Source: Pectobacterium polonicum
GTDB taxonomy: Bacteria > Pseudomonadota > Gammaproteobacteria > Enterobacterales > Enterobacteriaceae
Reading direction: 5' to 3'
NCBI RefSeq assembly: GCF_005497185.1
Contig: NZ_RJTN01000007.1
Coordinates: 1-64,000, forward strand
Length of the DNA: 64,000 bases
Position numbers and translations under genes: made by a program. Below the pieces are notes generated by a model. The model was not told where the DNA came from and searched no databases. It saw only the letters and a program-made list of their open reading frames with translations. The stretch's first letter is position 1, and every line of letters starts with the position of its first letter. This document shows, piece after piece, positions 46,979 to 55,356 of the stretch.

Positions 46979-46990
46979 ACTGTATACAAA
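46979..46990. promoter_or_regulatory. Candidate GntR operator upstream of the MmgE/PrpD genes
   Basis: ACTGTATACAAA, one of two GTATAC palindromes flanked by CAAA in this cluster; the other (50806-50817) is a perfect 12-mer. Located in the 336-base divergent region, 87 bases before the first MmgE/PrpD gene. The rest of that region contains no other clear motif. Confidence 0.5.
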
Positions 46991-47076
46991 TGCATTCAAC
47001 AAGACAAAACGCGAATCCCAAGACTTGTTCGGCGGTACTGGCAATGTCATCGCGTTTTTGCTTAAGGAGCCCCACG

Positions 47077-48429
47077 ATGTCAGTTACGCCGACGCTTCCT
47101 CGCGGCAACGCGCTCAGCCAGTTTATTCACACCGCACCCTCGATGACAATCCCCGATGCCGTCTGGCATGAGGCTAAGCGAGCGCTCGTTGACTACCTGG
47201 GCGTCGCTATTGGTGCGGTAGGAGACAACGCAGCGAGCGCGGTTCAGCGCGTGGCACAACGCTGGCAGGCCCAGGGCCATGCGCAAGTCATCCTCGGCAC
47301 GAAAACCACACCCGCGCTGGCCGCACTGATCAACGGCACACTTTCTCATGCCGCTGATTATGACGATACCCATCCGGCTGGTGCGGGGCATCCTAGCGGC
47401 CCTTGCTGGTCTACAGCTCTGGCCATGGCGCAACACTACGGTGCAGATGAACGCACCACGCTTATCGCTTTCATCACCGGATTTGAAGTCATGGCCAGAT
47501 TGGGAGGCGGTTGGGTGCCCGGCGTAGGCCGCAGCCTGCAACGTCGAGGTTTTCATCCGACGTCAATTGTCGGGCGTGCAGGGGCAGCCGCCGTCGCCGC
47601 TTCCATTCTGCATCTTGAGCCCAACGCCATTGCCAATGCACTGGGTGCAGCCGCAACCATGATGGGAGGATTACAGAAATCATCCGGCACGCACGGCAAA
47701 CCGTTCCATGCAGGCAAAGCCGCAATGGACGGCATTACGGCAGCGGAACTAGCAGATGAAGGCTTTATCGCCGCCCATCACTTTTATGAAACCGATGGCT
47801 GGGTGAAAACCTTTGTACAAGACGGTAGTGCCGTCATTCCACCGCTCGATTTTGGCGACAGCTGGGAGCTATTAGGTAACGGCTACAAGCTGTATGCCAG
47901 CTGTCGGGGCACCCACGCGTCCATCGAAACGGCGCTGAAGCTCTACCCGCAGTTGAAAGGCCGTGCTATCGCCCGTATTCATGCCAACGTCCACCCGATG
48001 GGAATGGTGAACGCAGGGATCGCCAACCCGCAAACGCCGTTGGAGAGCAAATTCAGCATTCCGCACTGTATTGCACTGGCGTTGAGCGGCTACCGCCTCA
48101 CCGATACAGACTTCACGCAGCAGACCGTTGACGATCCGGCACCTCGCCAACTGCTGTCGCGCTTGCAGATCGACACGGTAGAGGGGCAATCGGCCAGCTC
48201 TGCGTTTATCGATATCGAACTGGAAGACGGCGAAATCTTGCATGCGGAAACCGACGTGTATCGCGGCCACCCGCAAAACCCGCTGACCGACACCGAGCTG
48301 CGTGCCAAATTTGACGCGCTGACCCTCCCCGTATTAGGGGAAGCCCGTAGCGATCGGCTCTATCAGGCTGCTTTCCACTTTGAGCAGCCGGGTTCGCTCG
48401 CAACGCTTACTGAGCTGCTGGCGGGCTAA
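47077..48429 (+). CDS. MmgE/PrpD family protein 1
   Basis: Cytoplasmic protein of 450 residues in the MmgE/PrpD family, which includes 2-methylcitrate dehydratase, cis-aconitate decarboxylase and iminodisuccinate epimerase. Family stretches are WHEAKRALVDYLGVAIGA, INGTLSHAADYDDTHPAGAGHPSG and SGTHGKPFHAGKAAMDGITAAELA. The ATG at 47077 has AAGGAG ten bases upstream; the frame open before it is not conserved. It forms an operon with a second family member, a TauE-like permease and probably the Aap-type transporter. There are no prp genes around, so propionate metabolism is unlikely; epimerisation or dehydration of an imported dicarboxylate or amino-acid derivative is a better guess. Confidence 0.85.
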   Translation: MSVTPTLPRGNALSQFIHTAPSMTIPDAVWHEAKRALVDYLGVAIGAVGDNAASAVQRVAQRWQAQGHAQVILGTKTTPALAALINGTLSHAADYDDTHPAGAGHPSGPCWSTALAMAQHYGADERTTLIAFITGFEVMARLGGGWVPGVGRSLQRRGFHPTSIVGRAGAAAVAASILHLEPNAIANALGAAATMMGGLQKSSGTHGKPFHAGKAAMDGITAAELADEGFIAAHHFYETDGWVKTFVQDGSAVIPPLDFGDSWELLGNGYKLYASCRGTHASIETALKLYPQLKGRAIARIHANVHPMGMVNAGIANPQTPLESKFSIPHCIALALSGYRLTDTDFTQQTVDDPAPRQLLSRLQIDTVEGQSASSAFIDIELEDGEILHAETDVYRGHPQNPLTDTELRAKFDALTLPVLGEARSDRLYQAAFHFEQPGSLATLTELLAG

Positions 48430-48506
48430 CGCGCTGTCGTTAGACATAAGCAATTCGGTATAAACCATTCGACATAAAAATCTCACGATAACGACAGGAT
48501 ACTTTC

Positions 48507-49832
48507 ATGACCATTGCCCGTCAGCTTGCCCATAATCTGCTGGCATTCTCTCGCCAGACGTTTCCTGCCGACGTATTGGCACACGCCCGCACTGCCGTCA
48601 TTGACACGCTGGGCGTCACGCTCGCCGGGGGAATTCAGGACGGCGCACAAAAACTCAGGGCGGTGATCGTTCCCTCCGCCGCCGTGGGAAAGAGCCGCAT
48701 TTTCGGCACCGACCTCAAACTCAATGCGCTGGACGCCGCGTTGCTGAACGGCACATCCGCACATTTACTTGATTTCGACGATTCCAACTCCTGGCTACAC
48801 GGGCATATTTCCGTCGCCGTACTTCCCGCGCTGCTGGCATTGGCTGACGAGCAGGAAATCGATGGCGAAGCCATCCTGCACGCCTACCTGTGCGGCTATG
48901 AAACTGCGGTACGCATGGGCAAAGCCGTCAGCCCTTTTCAATATCGCAACGGCTGGCACCCAACAACCTCTGTCGGCATCTTCGCGGGCGTCGCTGCCTG
49001 CGCAGTCTTGCTGAAACTTAGCGAAGAGGAGACAGCAACGGCCTTTGCCATTACCACATCATTGGCCTCCGGCATCAAATCCAACTTTGGTAGCCAGACG
49101 AAATCACTGGCGGTCGGTCATGCCAACCGTAATGCCATCATGGCGGTACTATTAGCGCGTCAGGGGTACAGTGCGGGTGATACCGCGTTTGAACATCACC
49201 ACGGCTATTTCAACGTTTACAACCGTACTAATGAGAACTATGACACCACGCCGTTAACCGAGCCCTGGTCTGCTCCGTCCCATATTCTCGACCTCGTAAA
49301 AGGGAATAATTTTAAGTATTTCCCTTGCTGCTACGCCATTCTGGCACCGCTGGATGGGCTGCTGGCGCTGCGTGAGGAAACCCGGCTTGCTCCCGAATCG
49401 CTGGAGCGGATTCAGATTGCTATCCACCCAATTCGCTTCCCGCACATCAACATTCCCGCACCGGATACGCCGCTGGCAGGGAAATTCAGTCTGCACTACT
49501 GCATCGCTCGCGCCTGGATACAAGGGAAGCTGACACTGGAGGATTTTATTGACGAGGCAGCGCTACACGATCCCACGACACAATCGCTGATGGCACGCGT
49601 TGAGCTGATCTGCCATGACGAAAGCACCACGCATACGGCACACATCACGCTGGTGACGCACAACGGACATACCTATCATCGCCGTGTAGCGGGCGCACGA
49701 GGCTCCAGCGCGGAGAATCCGTTGCCGGACAATCTGATTGAGGAGAAGTTTATCGACTGCGCGAGTCAGGCTTTGCCGCAGGCTGAGGCGCTGGCATTGT
49801 ATCAACGACTGCTACGCGACGATTATCGTTAA
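48507..49832 (+). CDS. MmgE/PrpD family protein 2
   Basis: Second MmgE/PrpD protein, 441 residues, clearly paralogous in architecture to the preceding one but diverged: RQTFPADVLAHARTAVIDTLGVTLAGG, LNGTSAHLLDFDDSNSWLHGHIS, GIKSNFGSQTKSLAVGHANRNAIMA, KYFPCCYA. It may form a heteromer with, or act on the product of, protein 1; tandem MmgE/PrpD genes are known in several catabolic clusters. It starts 78 bases after gene 1 and is followed by the permease gene after 15 bases. Reaction unknown. Confidence 0.85.
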   Translation: MTIARQLAHNLLAFSRQTFPADVLAHARTAVIDTLGVTLAGGIQDGAQKLRAVIVPSAAVGKSRIFGTDLKLNALDAALLNGTSAHLLDFDDSNSWLHGHISVAVLPALLALADEQEIDGEAILHAYLCGYETAVRMGKAVSPFQYRNGWHPTTSVGIFAGVAACAVLLKLSEEETATAFAITTSLASGIKSNFGSQTKSLAVGHANRNAIMAVLLARQGYSAGDTAFEHHHGYFNVYNRTNENYDTTPLTEPWSAPSHILDLVKGNNFKYFPCCYAILAPLDGLLALREETRLAPESLERIQIAIHPIRFPHINIPAPDTPLAGKFSLHYCIARAWIQGKLTLEDFIDEAALHDPTTQSLMARVELICHDESTTHTAHITLVTHNGHTYHRRVAGARGSSAENPLPDNLIEEKFIDCASQALPQAEALALYQRLLRDDYR

Positions 49833-49847
49833 CGGCGGAAAGGATGC

Positions 49848-50669
49848 TTGATACGCATTGATCGCATCAGGCATGATCATTTGTTCTACCACGCGATGGG
49901 TTCCACCATGTTACATCTTGTTCCACCCGACATTTCTCCACTCTTTGCTGGCGTGCTGATTTTTTGCAGTTTTCTGACATCGGCGATAACGGCAGCGCTG
50001 GGGCTGGGTGGTGGCGTCACGCTGCTTGCCATCATGGGGCTGGGTATGCCGGTCAGCAGCCTACTGCCAGTTCACGGTATTGTTCAGCTTGGCTCTAACC
50101 TGAGCCGCAGCCTGATCCAGCGTCTGTATATCGTCTGGCCGCTGGCACTGTGGTTTTTTATCGGCAGCGTCATTGGTATCGCACTGGGTGCCCCCGTCGC
50201 CGTTTGGCTCCCAGATAGTGTGGCAAAAATCGCGTTGGCCAGTTTCATTCTGTGGTCGATTTTCCGTAAACGCACCGCACCAAAACAGGTGAATCGAGGG
50301 TTCTTTATTCTGGGCGGCGCACTCACCAGCCTTGGCACGATGGTCGTCGGCGCAACAGGCCCAATGGTCGCCGGGTTGATCAGTTCACAAGGGGTGACTA
50401 AAAAGCCGCTTATCGCCACGCATGCGCTCTGCATGGTGTTACAACACGGCCTAAAGATATTGGCATTCGGAATGATGGGATTTGCCTATCACGACTGGCT
50501 GCCGATGCTGGCTGCGATGATTGTTAGCGGTGTATTGGGAACCTGGTTGGGTACGCGCCTGCTGGATAATTTGCCCGAAAAACTCTTCCGCACGACTTTT
50601 CGCCTTACCATGCTGATCCTCAGTGCGCAGCTCATGTGGCAAGGCATACAAGGATTGATCGCCCGTTAA
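49848..50669 (+). CDS. TauE/SafE-family membrane protein
   Basis: Predicted inner-membrane permease of 273 residues with about eight helices, TauE/SafE (DUF81) family: AGVLIFCSFLTSAITAALGLGGGVTLLAIMGLGMP is the first repeat and LTSLGTMVVGATGPMVAGLI with ATHALCMVLQHGLKI the second. Members move anions such as sulfite, sulfoacetate or other organic acids, often outward. The start is uncertain: TTG at 49848 has GGAAAGG close upstream, while ATG at 49896 and 49908 lack a clear ribosome site. It lies 15 bases after the second MmgE/PrpD gene and is probably co-translated with it. Confidence 0.8.
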   Translation: MIRIDRIRHDHLFYHAMGSTMLHLVPPDISPLFAGVLIFCSFLTSAITAALGLGGGVTLLAIMGLGMPVSSLLPVHGIVQLGSNLSRSLIQRLYIVWPLALWFFIGSVIGIALGAPVAVWLPDSVAKIALASFILWSIFRKRTAPKQVNRGFFILGGALTSLGTMVVGATGPMVAGLISSQGVTKKPLIATHALCMVLQHGLKILAFGMMGFAYHDWLPMLAAMIVSGVLGTWLGTRLLDNLPEKLFRTTFRLTMLILSAQLMWQGIQGLIAR

Positions 50670-50805
50670 CCCCTCTGTGCCTTGCTTATCGCGCAAGGCA
50701 CCGCTCGCTTTTCTCCTTCGAATCATCCCCGAAATAGCTATATCCATTATTCAGCTTTAGATAGAGAAATATGCTATTTGCCATTTGCGGACAACATTGA
50801 GAACA

Positions 50806-50817
50806 TTTGTATACAAA
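50806..50817. promoter_or_regulatory. Candidate GntR operator upstream of the ABC transporter
   Basis: Perfect 12-base palindrome TTTGTATACAAA, 118 bases before the binding-protein gene. It shares GTATACAAA with the site at 46979-46990, which suggests common control by the GntR-family protein. Confidence 0.55.
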
Positions 50818-50863
50818 AGAACGCATCACAATAAAAACAGTCAATTACAACAAATTAACCCCT

Positions 50864-50905
50864 GGGTAATTCGAGTTGCAGGCAGCTTGAAATCTGACGG
50901 GTATA
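50864..50905 (+). repeat. Minimal remnant of the hairpin repeat
   Basis: A 42-base foldback whose two arms, GGGTAATTCGAGTTGCAGG and AGCTTGAAATCTGACGGG, correspond to the two ends of the elements at 28385 and 38385 joined directly, without internal modules. It lies 30 bases before the binding-protein start codon, so it is probably within its mRNA leader. Confidence 0.6.
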
Positions 50906-50934
50906 CAACAACACCGACCATTCTGAGGATACTT

Positions 50935-51987
50935 ATGCTGAGAAAACTACTCTCGTTGACGACTGCCACAGCGCTGACTTTAGGGGGGCTTCTGCTGCCC
51001 GTCACACACGCTAACGCCGCTGACACAGGAAACGGCGAGACACTCAAAAAGATCAAGGCACGCGGCGAGCTGGTTTGCGGCGTGCACCCGGCACGTCACG
51101 GCTTTTCCGCGATTGATAGTAAAGGACAATGGACCGGGCTGGACGTCGATTACTGCCGCGCGTTAGCCGCCGCTATTTTTGGTGATGCAAACAAAGTACG
51201 TTTTGCCGCCCTATCTACCGCGCAACGCTTCCCGGCAATTCAGTCGGGTGAAGTTGACGTGCTGTCACGCAATATTACCGCCGATTTATCTCGTGACACC
51301 TCACTGGGGCTGAACTTCGCCCCCCCGACTTTCTACACCGGAACGGGTTTTATGGTACGAGCCAGCGCCAATGTGAAGAAGGTAGAAGATCTGGACGGCG
51401 CGACCGTCTGCATCACGCCGGGCAGCAGCACCGAGCGCAACGTCGCGCAGATTTTTGCGTCGCGCAATTTGCACTACACCCCAGTGGTTATAGAGAACAA
51501 TAAAGAGTATGTCGCGGCCTATCTGTCTGGGCGCTGCGACGTCATTGCCCGTGACAAAGTAGCTTTGCCTGGCGTGCGTACCTTTGATGCGGAAAAACCC
51601 GCTGACCACGTGATTTTGCCGGGGATTTATTCAAAGGAACCGCTGGCAATGGCAGTTCGTCAGGGTGACGACCAGTGGTACGACATCGTGAAGTGGGTGG
51701 TTTACGCCACGTTCAATGCGGAAGAGATGGACATTGGCCAAAAGAACGTGGACAGCAAGCTCAAATCAACAGACCCGGACGAACAGGCGCTGCTCGGAGT
51801 CACCGGTGATTATGGTCAGAAACTGGGACTGAGTAATCAGTGGGCTTACAACCTGATTAAACAGGTGGGGAATTACGGCGATATTTATAACCGTCATTTC
51901 GGGCCAGACACCCCGGCACCACTGGAACGCGACCTGAATAATCTCTGGACGAAAGGTGGTCTGCTCTACGGCCTGCCCATTCGTTAA
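50935..51987 (+). CDS. Amino-acid ABC transporter binding protein (AapJ-like)
   Basis: Periplasmic solute-binding protein of 350 residues. The signal peptide ends near THANA (residue 26 or so), followed by TLKKIKARGELVCGVHPARHGFSAIDSKGQWTGLDVDYCRALAAAIFGD, typical of the AapJ/BztA family, which binds general L-amino acids with preference for acidic ones. PGSSTERNVAQIF and the C-terminal NRHFGPDTPAPLERDLNNLWTKGGLLY also fit. The ATG at 50935 has GAGGA eight bases upstream. It is the first gene of a four-gene ABC set. The presence of the MmgE/PrpD enzymes suggests a modified dicarboxylic amino acid as substrate. Confidence 0.88.
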   Translation: MLRKLLSLTTATALTLGGLLLPVTHANAADTGNGETLKKIKARGELVCGVHPARHGFSAIDSKGQWTGLDVDYCRALAAAIFGDANKVRFAALSTAQRFPAIQSGEVDVLSRNITADLSRDTSLGLNFAPPTFYTGTGFMVRASANVKKVEDLDGATVCITPGSSTERNVAQIFASRNLHYTPVVIENNKEYVAAYLSGRCDVIARDKVALPGVRTFDAEKPADHVILPGIYSKEPLAMAVRQGDDQWYDIVKWVVYATFNAEEMDIGQKNVDSKLKSTDPDEQALLGVTGDYGQKLGLSNQWAYNLIKQVGNYGDIYNRHFGPDTPAPLERDLNNLWTKGGLLYGLPIR

Positions 51988-52112
51988 TTCACTAAACCAT
52001 CGGCATCAGCCCGGAAATCTCTGAGCTGATGCCATGCCATCGCATTCACGCCCTACCGCTATCAGGTCGCATGTTGAGCAGCGGTACTGACCAGAAGAAA
52101 AGACCGCCGGTA

Positions 52113-53336
52113 ATGAAATCACCAAACAAGACGCTGTCATCAGCCTCTGCACCACCGTGGCCGGGAACGCTATCTTATTCGCACCGTCTGTTGAATGCGT
52201 TTGACAGCAAAGCGCTGCGTGCCTGGATTTATCAGTGCCTGCTCGGCTTCCTGATTGTCGCTTTCAGCTACTGGCTATACGCCAATGTGGTCGAAAACCT
52301 GCGTTCACAAAACATTGCCACTGGCTTCGGTTTTCTTGATCACACCGCACAGTTTGAGATTGGTGAAAAACTCATCGCGTTTACCCCACGCGACAGCTAC
52401 CTGCGCGCGCTTGGCGTCGGGTTACTCAATACCCTGTACGTCACGCTATGCGGCATCGTACTCGCTACGCTGCTCGGTTTCTCCGTCGGCATCGCCCGCG
52501 TTTCCCGTAACTGGCTGCTGGCGCGACTCGCCGGGGGCTACATCGAGCTGATGCGCAATATTCCGGTGATCTTGCAGGTGATTTTCTGGTCGGTGGTGAT
52601 CCGTAATTTGCCCTCGCCACGCGACGCCATCGAGCTTGGTAGCCTGGGATTTCTGACCAATCGCGGCCTGTCTTTTTCCGTCCCCGCTGCGCATCACGGC
52701 TGGCTGTGGACGGGGATCGCGCTACTCGCCGCCGTCCTGATTAGTCTGATCCTGACCCGCGTAGCGCGCTATGTTCGGGAAAGTCGAGGCCGCGCACTGC
52801 CGACAGGTCGCCTGACGCTGGCCGCGATCATCGGGTTACCGCTGCTGGTTTGGTGGCTTTCTGGCGCACCGGCAGAGCTTGATCGCCCGATCCTGCGCGG
52901 CTTTAACTTCCGCGGCGGCTTTACCATCAGCCCCGAATTTACCGCGCTGCTGCTCGGCATTGCGCTCTATTCCTCTGCGTTTATCGCAGAAATCGTGCGG
53001 GCAGGGATTCAGTCTATCCCCAAAGGCCAGTTGGAAGCGGCACGCGCGCTGTCTTTTTCACCCTGGCATATGATGCGCCACATCATCATTCCACAGGCTA
53101 TGCGCGTCATCGTTCCGCCGTTGACCAGTCAATATGTCAGCCTGTCAAAAAACAGCTCGATCGCGGTCGTGGTCGGTTACCCGGAGCTGGCGAATATCAG
53201 CAACACGCTGATGAACCAGACCGGTCAAGCACTCGAAGTGATTGCCATCATGATGGTGGTTTACCTGACGGTCAGCATCGTGACATCGCTGCTGATGAAT
53301 CTGTTTAACCGCGTCGTCGCCATCAAAGAGCGCTGA
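52113..53336 (+). CDS. Amino-acid ABC transporter permease (AapQ-like)
   Basis: Inner-membrane permease of about 407 residues, the long type of the AapQ/BztB group, with around eight helices. The EAA-loop lies near the C-terminus (GQLEAARALSFSPWHMMRHIIIPQAMRVIVPPLTSQYVSLSKNSSIA). TPRDSYLRALGVGLLNTLYVT marks the start of the conserved HisM-type domain, which is interrupted by an extra segment as usual in AapQ. ATG at 52113 is chosen by family length; upstream in-frame ATG codons at 52029 and 52071 are possible, and no candidate has a strong ribosome site. Pairs with AapM-like 53347-54456. Confidence 0.88.
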   Translation: MKSPNKTLSSASAPPWPGTLSYSHRLLNAFDSKALRAWIYQCLLGFLIVAFSYWLYANVVENLRSQNIATGFGFLDHTAQFEIGEKLIAFTPRDSYLRALGVGLLNTLYVTLCGIVLATLLGFSVGIARVSRNWLLARLAGGYIELMRNIPVILQVIFWSVVIRNLPSPRDAIELGSLGFLTNRGLSFSVPAAHHGWLWTGIALLAAVLISLILTRVARYVRESRGRALPTGRLTLAAIIGLPLLVWWLSGAPAELDRPILRGFNFRGGFTISPEFTALLLGIALYSSAFIAEIVRAGIQSIPKGQLEAARALSFSPWHMMRHIIIPQAMRVIVPPLTSQYVSLSKNSSIAVVVGYPELANISNTLMNQTGQALEVIAIMMVVYLTVSIVTSLLMNLFNRVVAIKER

Positions 53337-53346
53337 GGAGCACCGT

Positions 53347-54456
53347 ATGTTATTTCCGACACTGTCACTCTCCGCTGTTCCCAGCCGCTTGCGCACGACG
53401 CTATTGTGGCTACGTCGCCACCTGTTCAGCAGCGTGCCGCAAACCGTACTCACACTGCTGCTAGTGGTGTTGATGTGGAACGTCGGCAATAAACTGCTGC
53501 ACTGGGGCATTCTCGATGCCGTGTGGTACACCGCTGACCCAGACGTTTGTCGTGTGGCCGCTGGCGCCTGCTGGGCAGTGATCGTGGAAAAACATCGCCC
53601 CATCCTGTTTGGCCTTTATCCTTACGATGAACACTGGCGTCTGGTGTTGGCGATGGGAATCTGGTTTCTGGCGCTTGGCCTGTCGCTGATGCCGCGCTTC
53701 TGGCATTCACGCGTCCTCTTACCGCTGTGGACTGTCGCAGTGGTCGCCATCGCCATCCTGATGTCCGGCGGCGTGTTTGGCTTATCTCATGTACCTTCCA
53801 GCGAATGGGGCGGTTTACCGCTGACGATTCTGCTGTTTAGCGGCACGGTTGTCATCGGTATGCCAGTTTCGGTTTTGCTGGCGTTGGGGCGGCGATCGCC
53901 ACTGCCTTTTCTACGCGGTTTGTCGGTTATTTTTATCGAGGGTCTGCGCGGTGTGCCGCTCATCACAATTCTGTTCGTCGCCGTTAATGTCTTCCCGCTG
54001 TTCCTGCCCGCAGGCATGGAAATCAACAAGCTGCTGCGCATCATCATCGGCATCGCGCTGTTTTTCGCCTGCTATCAGGCCGAGGTGATTCGTGGCGGTT
54101 TACAGTCCGTTCCGCGTGGGCAATATGAAGCAGCGATGGCGCTCAATCTCAGCTATTGGCACACCACGACCAAAATCATCCTGCCGCAGGCGCTGCGTAT
54201 CTGCCTGCCCGCCATGACCAACCATATTATCGCCGCCATGAAGAATACCTCGTTCGTCATCATTATTGGGCTGTTCGACATTCTCACCGCCACCAGTTCA
54301 GTGATGCAGGACCCACTATGGCGGCGCTATTACATTGAAACCTATATTTTTATCTCGGCTATCTATCTGCTGTTTGGCTTTTTGCTCTCACGCTACGCGC
54401 TGTGGGTAGAAAAACGCATTGACGCCAGCCGTAACCCAGAAATGTATCACGGTTAA
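53347..54456 (+). CDS. Amino-acid ABC transporter permease (AapM-like)
   Basis: Second permease subunit of the Aap-type importer, 369 residues. The N-terminal part has a first helix and a long Trp-rich periplasmic segment (WYTADPDVCRVAAGACWAVIVEKHRPILFGLYPYDEHWR), characteristic of AapM/BztC. The C-terminal HisM domain has GLRGVPLITILFVAVNVFPLFLP and the EAA-loop GQYEAAMALNLSYWHTTTKIILPQALRICLPAMTN. It begins 10 bases after AapQ. Confidence 0.9.
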   Translation: MLFPTLSLSAVPSRLRTTLLWLRRHLFSSVPQTVLTLLLVVLMWNVGNKLLHWGILDAVWYTADPDVCRVAAGACWAVIVEKHRPILFGLYPYDEHWRLVLAMGIWFLALGLSLMPRFWHSRVLLPLWTVAVVAIAILMSGGVFGLSHVPSSEWGGLPLTILLFSGTVVIGMPVSVLLALGRRSPLPFLRGLSVIFIEGLRGVPLITILFVAVNVFPLFLPAGMEINKLLRIIIGIALFFACYQAEVIRGGLQSVPRGQYEAAMALNLSYWHTTTKIILPQALRICLPAMTNHIIAAMKNTSFVIIIGLFDILTATSSVMQDPLWRRYYIETYIFISAIYLLFGFLLSRYALWVEKRIDASRNPEMYHG

Positions 54457-54498
54457 GCGACAGCCGTTGATGAAAATACAGACAGGAGCTTTGTTATC

Positions 54499-55299
54499 AT
54501 GAGCTTAGCCGCAGACACTTTCGTTCCAGACACCTTAGTTACAAAGAATGTTGTTACAGACAACAACGTCATCATTGAGATCGACGCTGTCAGCAAATGG
54601 TATGGTGCGTTTCAGGCGTTGAATAACGTGACGCTTAACGTGCAGAAAGGCGAACGCGTGGTGATTTGCGGCCCCTCCGGCTCTGGTAAATCCACACTCA
54701 TCCGCTGTATTAACCGACTGGAAGAACACCACGACGGCCATATCCGCGTGAATGGCATCGAAGTTAACGACAACATCAAGAACATCAACCGTATACGTTC
54801 CGGTATCGGTATGCTGTTCCAGCAGTTCAACCTGTTTCCCCACCTAAGCGTGCTGGATAACCTGACGATCGGTCCAACGCTGGTCAAACAGCGTAAAAAG
54901 CAAGAAGCCATCGATTTAGCGATGCACTATCTGGAGAAGGTGCATATTGCCAATCAGGCGCACAAATTCCCGCTACAGCTCTCTGGCGGCCAGCAGCAGC
55001 GCGTGGCGATTGCCAGGGCGCTGTGTATGCAGCCGGAAATCATGCTGTTTGATGAGCCCACGTCTGCGCTGGACCCGGAGATGATTAAAGAAGTGTTGGA
55101 TGTGATGCTCGATCTGGCAGAATCCGGCATGACGATGATCGTCGTCACCCATGAGATGGGTTTTGCCAAGACGGTAGCCGATAAGGTCATTCTGATGGCC
55201 GACGGTAGCATTGTGGAATCCGCCCCACCGCAAGATTTCTTCAACACGCCATCACACCCGCGTACACGCCAATTCCTGGATCAGATTCTGAGCCATTAG
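54499..55299 (+). CDS. Amino-acid ABC transporter ATPase (AapP-like)
   Basis: Cytoplasmic ATPase subunit of 266 residues of the PAAT family. Walker [11 protein letters not shown]-loop QQFNLFPHL, signature [15 protein letters not shown], Walker [15 protein letters not shown] and switch His in [10 protein letters not shown] are intact. The N-terminus has an unconserved extension of about 28 residues before the core ([13 protein letters not shown]). It closes the plus-strand operon; the next genes are convergent. Confidence 0.93.
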   Translation: MSLAADTFVPDTLVTKNVVTDNNVIIEIDAVSKWYGAFQALNNVTLNVQKGERVVICGPSGSGKSTLIRCINRLEEHHDGHIRVNGIEVNDNIKNINRIRSGIGMLFQQFNLFPHLSVLDNLTIGPTLVKQRKKQEAIDLAMHYLEKVHIANQAHKFPLQLSGGQQQRVAIARALCMQPEIMLFDEPTSALDPEMIKEVLDVMLDLAESGMTMIVVTHEMGFAKTVADKVILMADGSIVESAPPQDFFNTPSHPRTRQFLDQILSH

Positions 55300-55304
55300 T
55301 AGGC

Positions 55305-55338
55305 AAAAAATATCCGCGCCGAGGAATCGACGCGGATA
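55305..55338 (-). terminator. Terminator of the lyase-GNAT-ABC-M20 operon
   Basis: On the minus strand the stem TATCCGCG / CGCGGATA (12-base loop) is followed directly by six U. It lies 19 bases after the M20 stop codon, between the two convergent operons. Confidence 0.85.
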
Positions 55339-55356
55339 GCATGGCTTAACCGTGGA

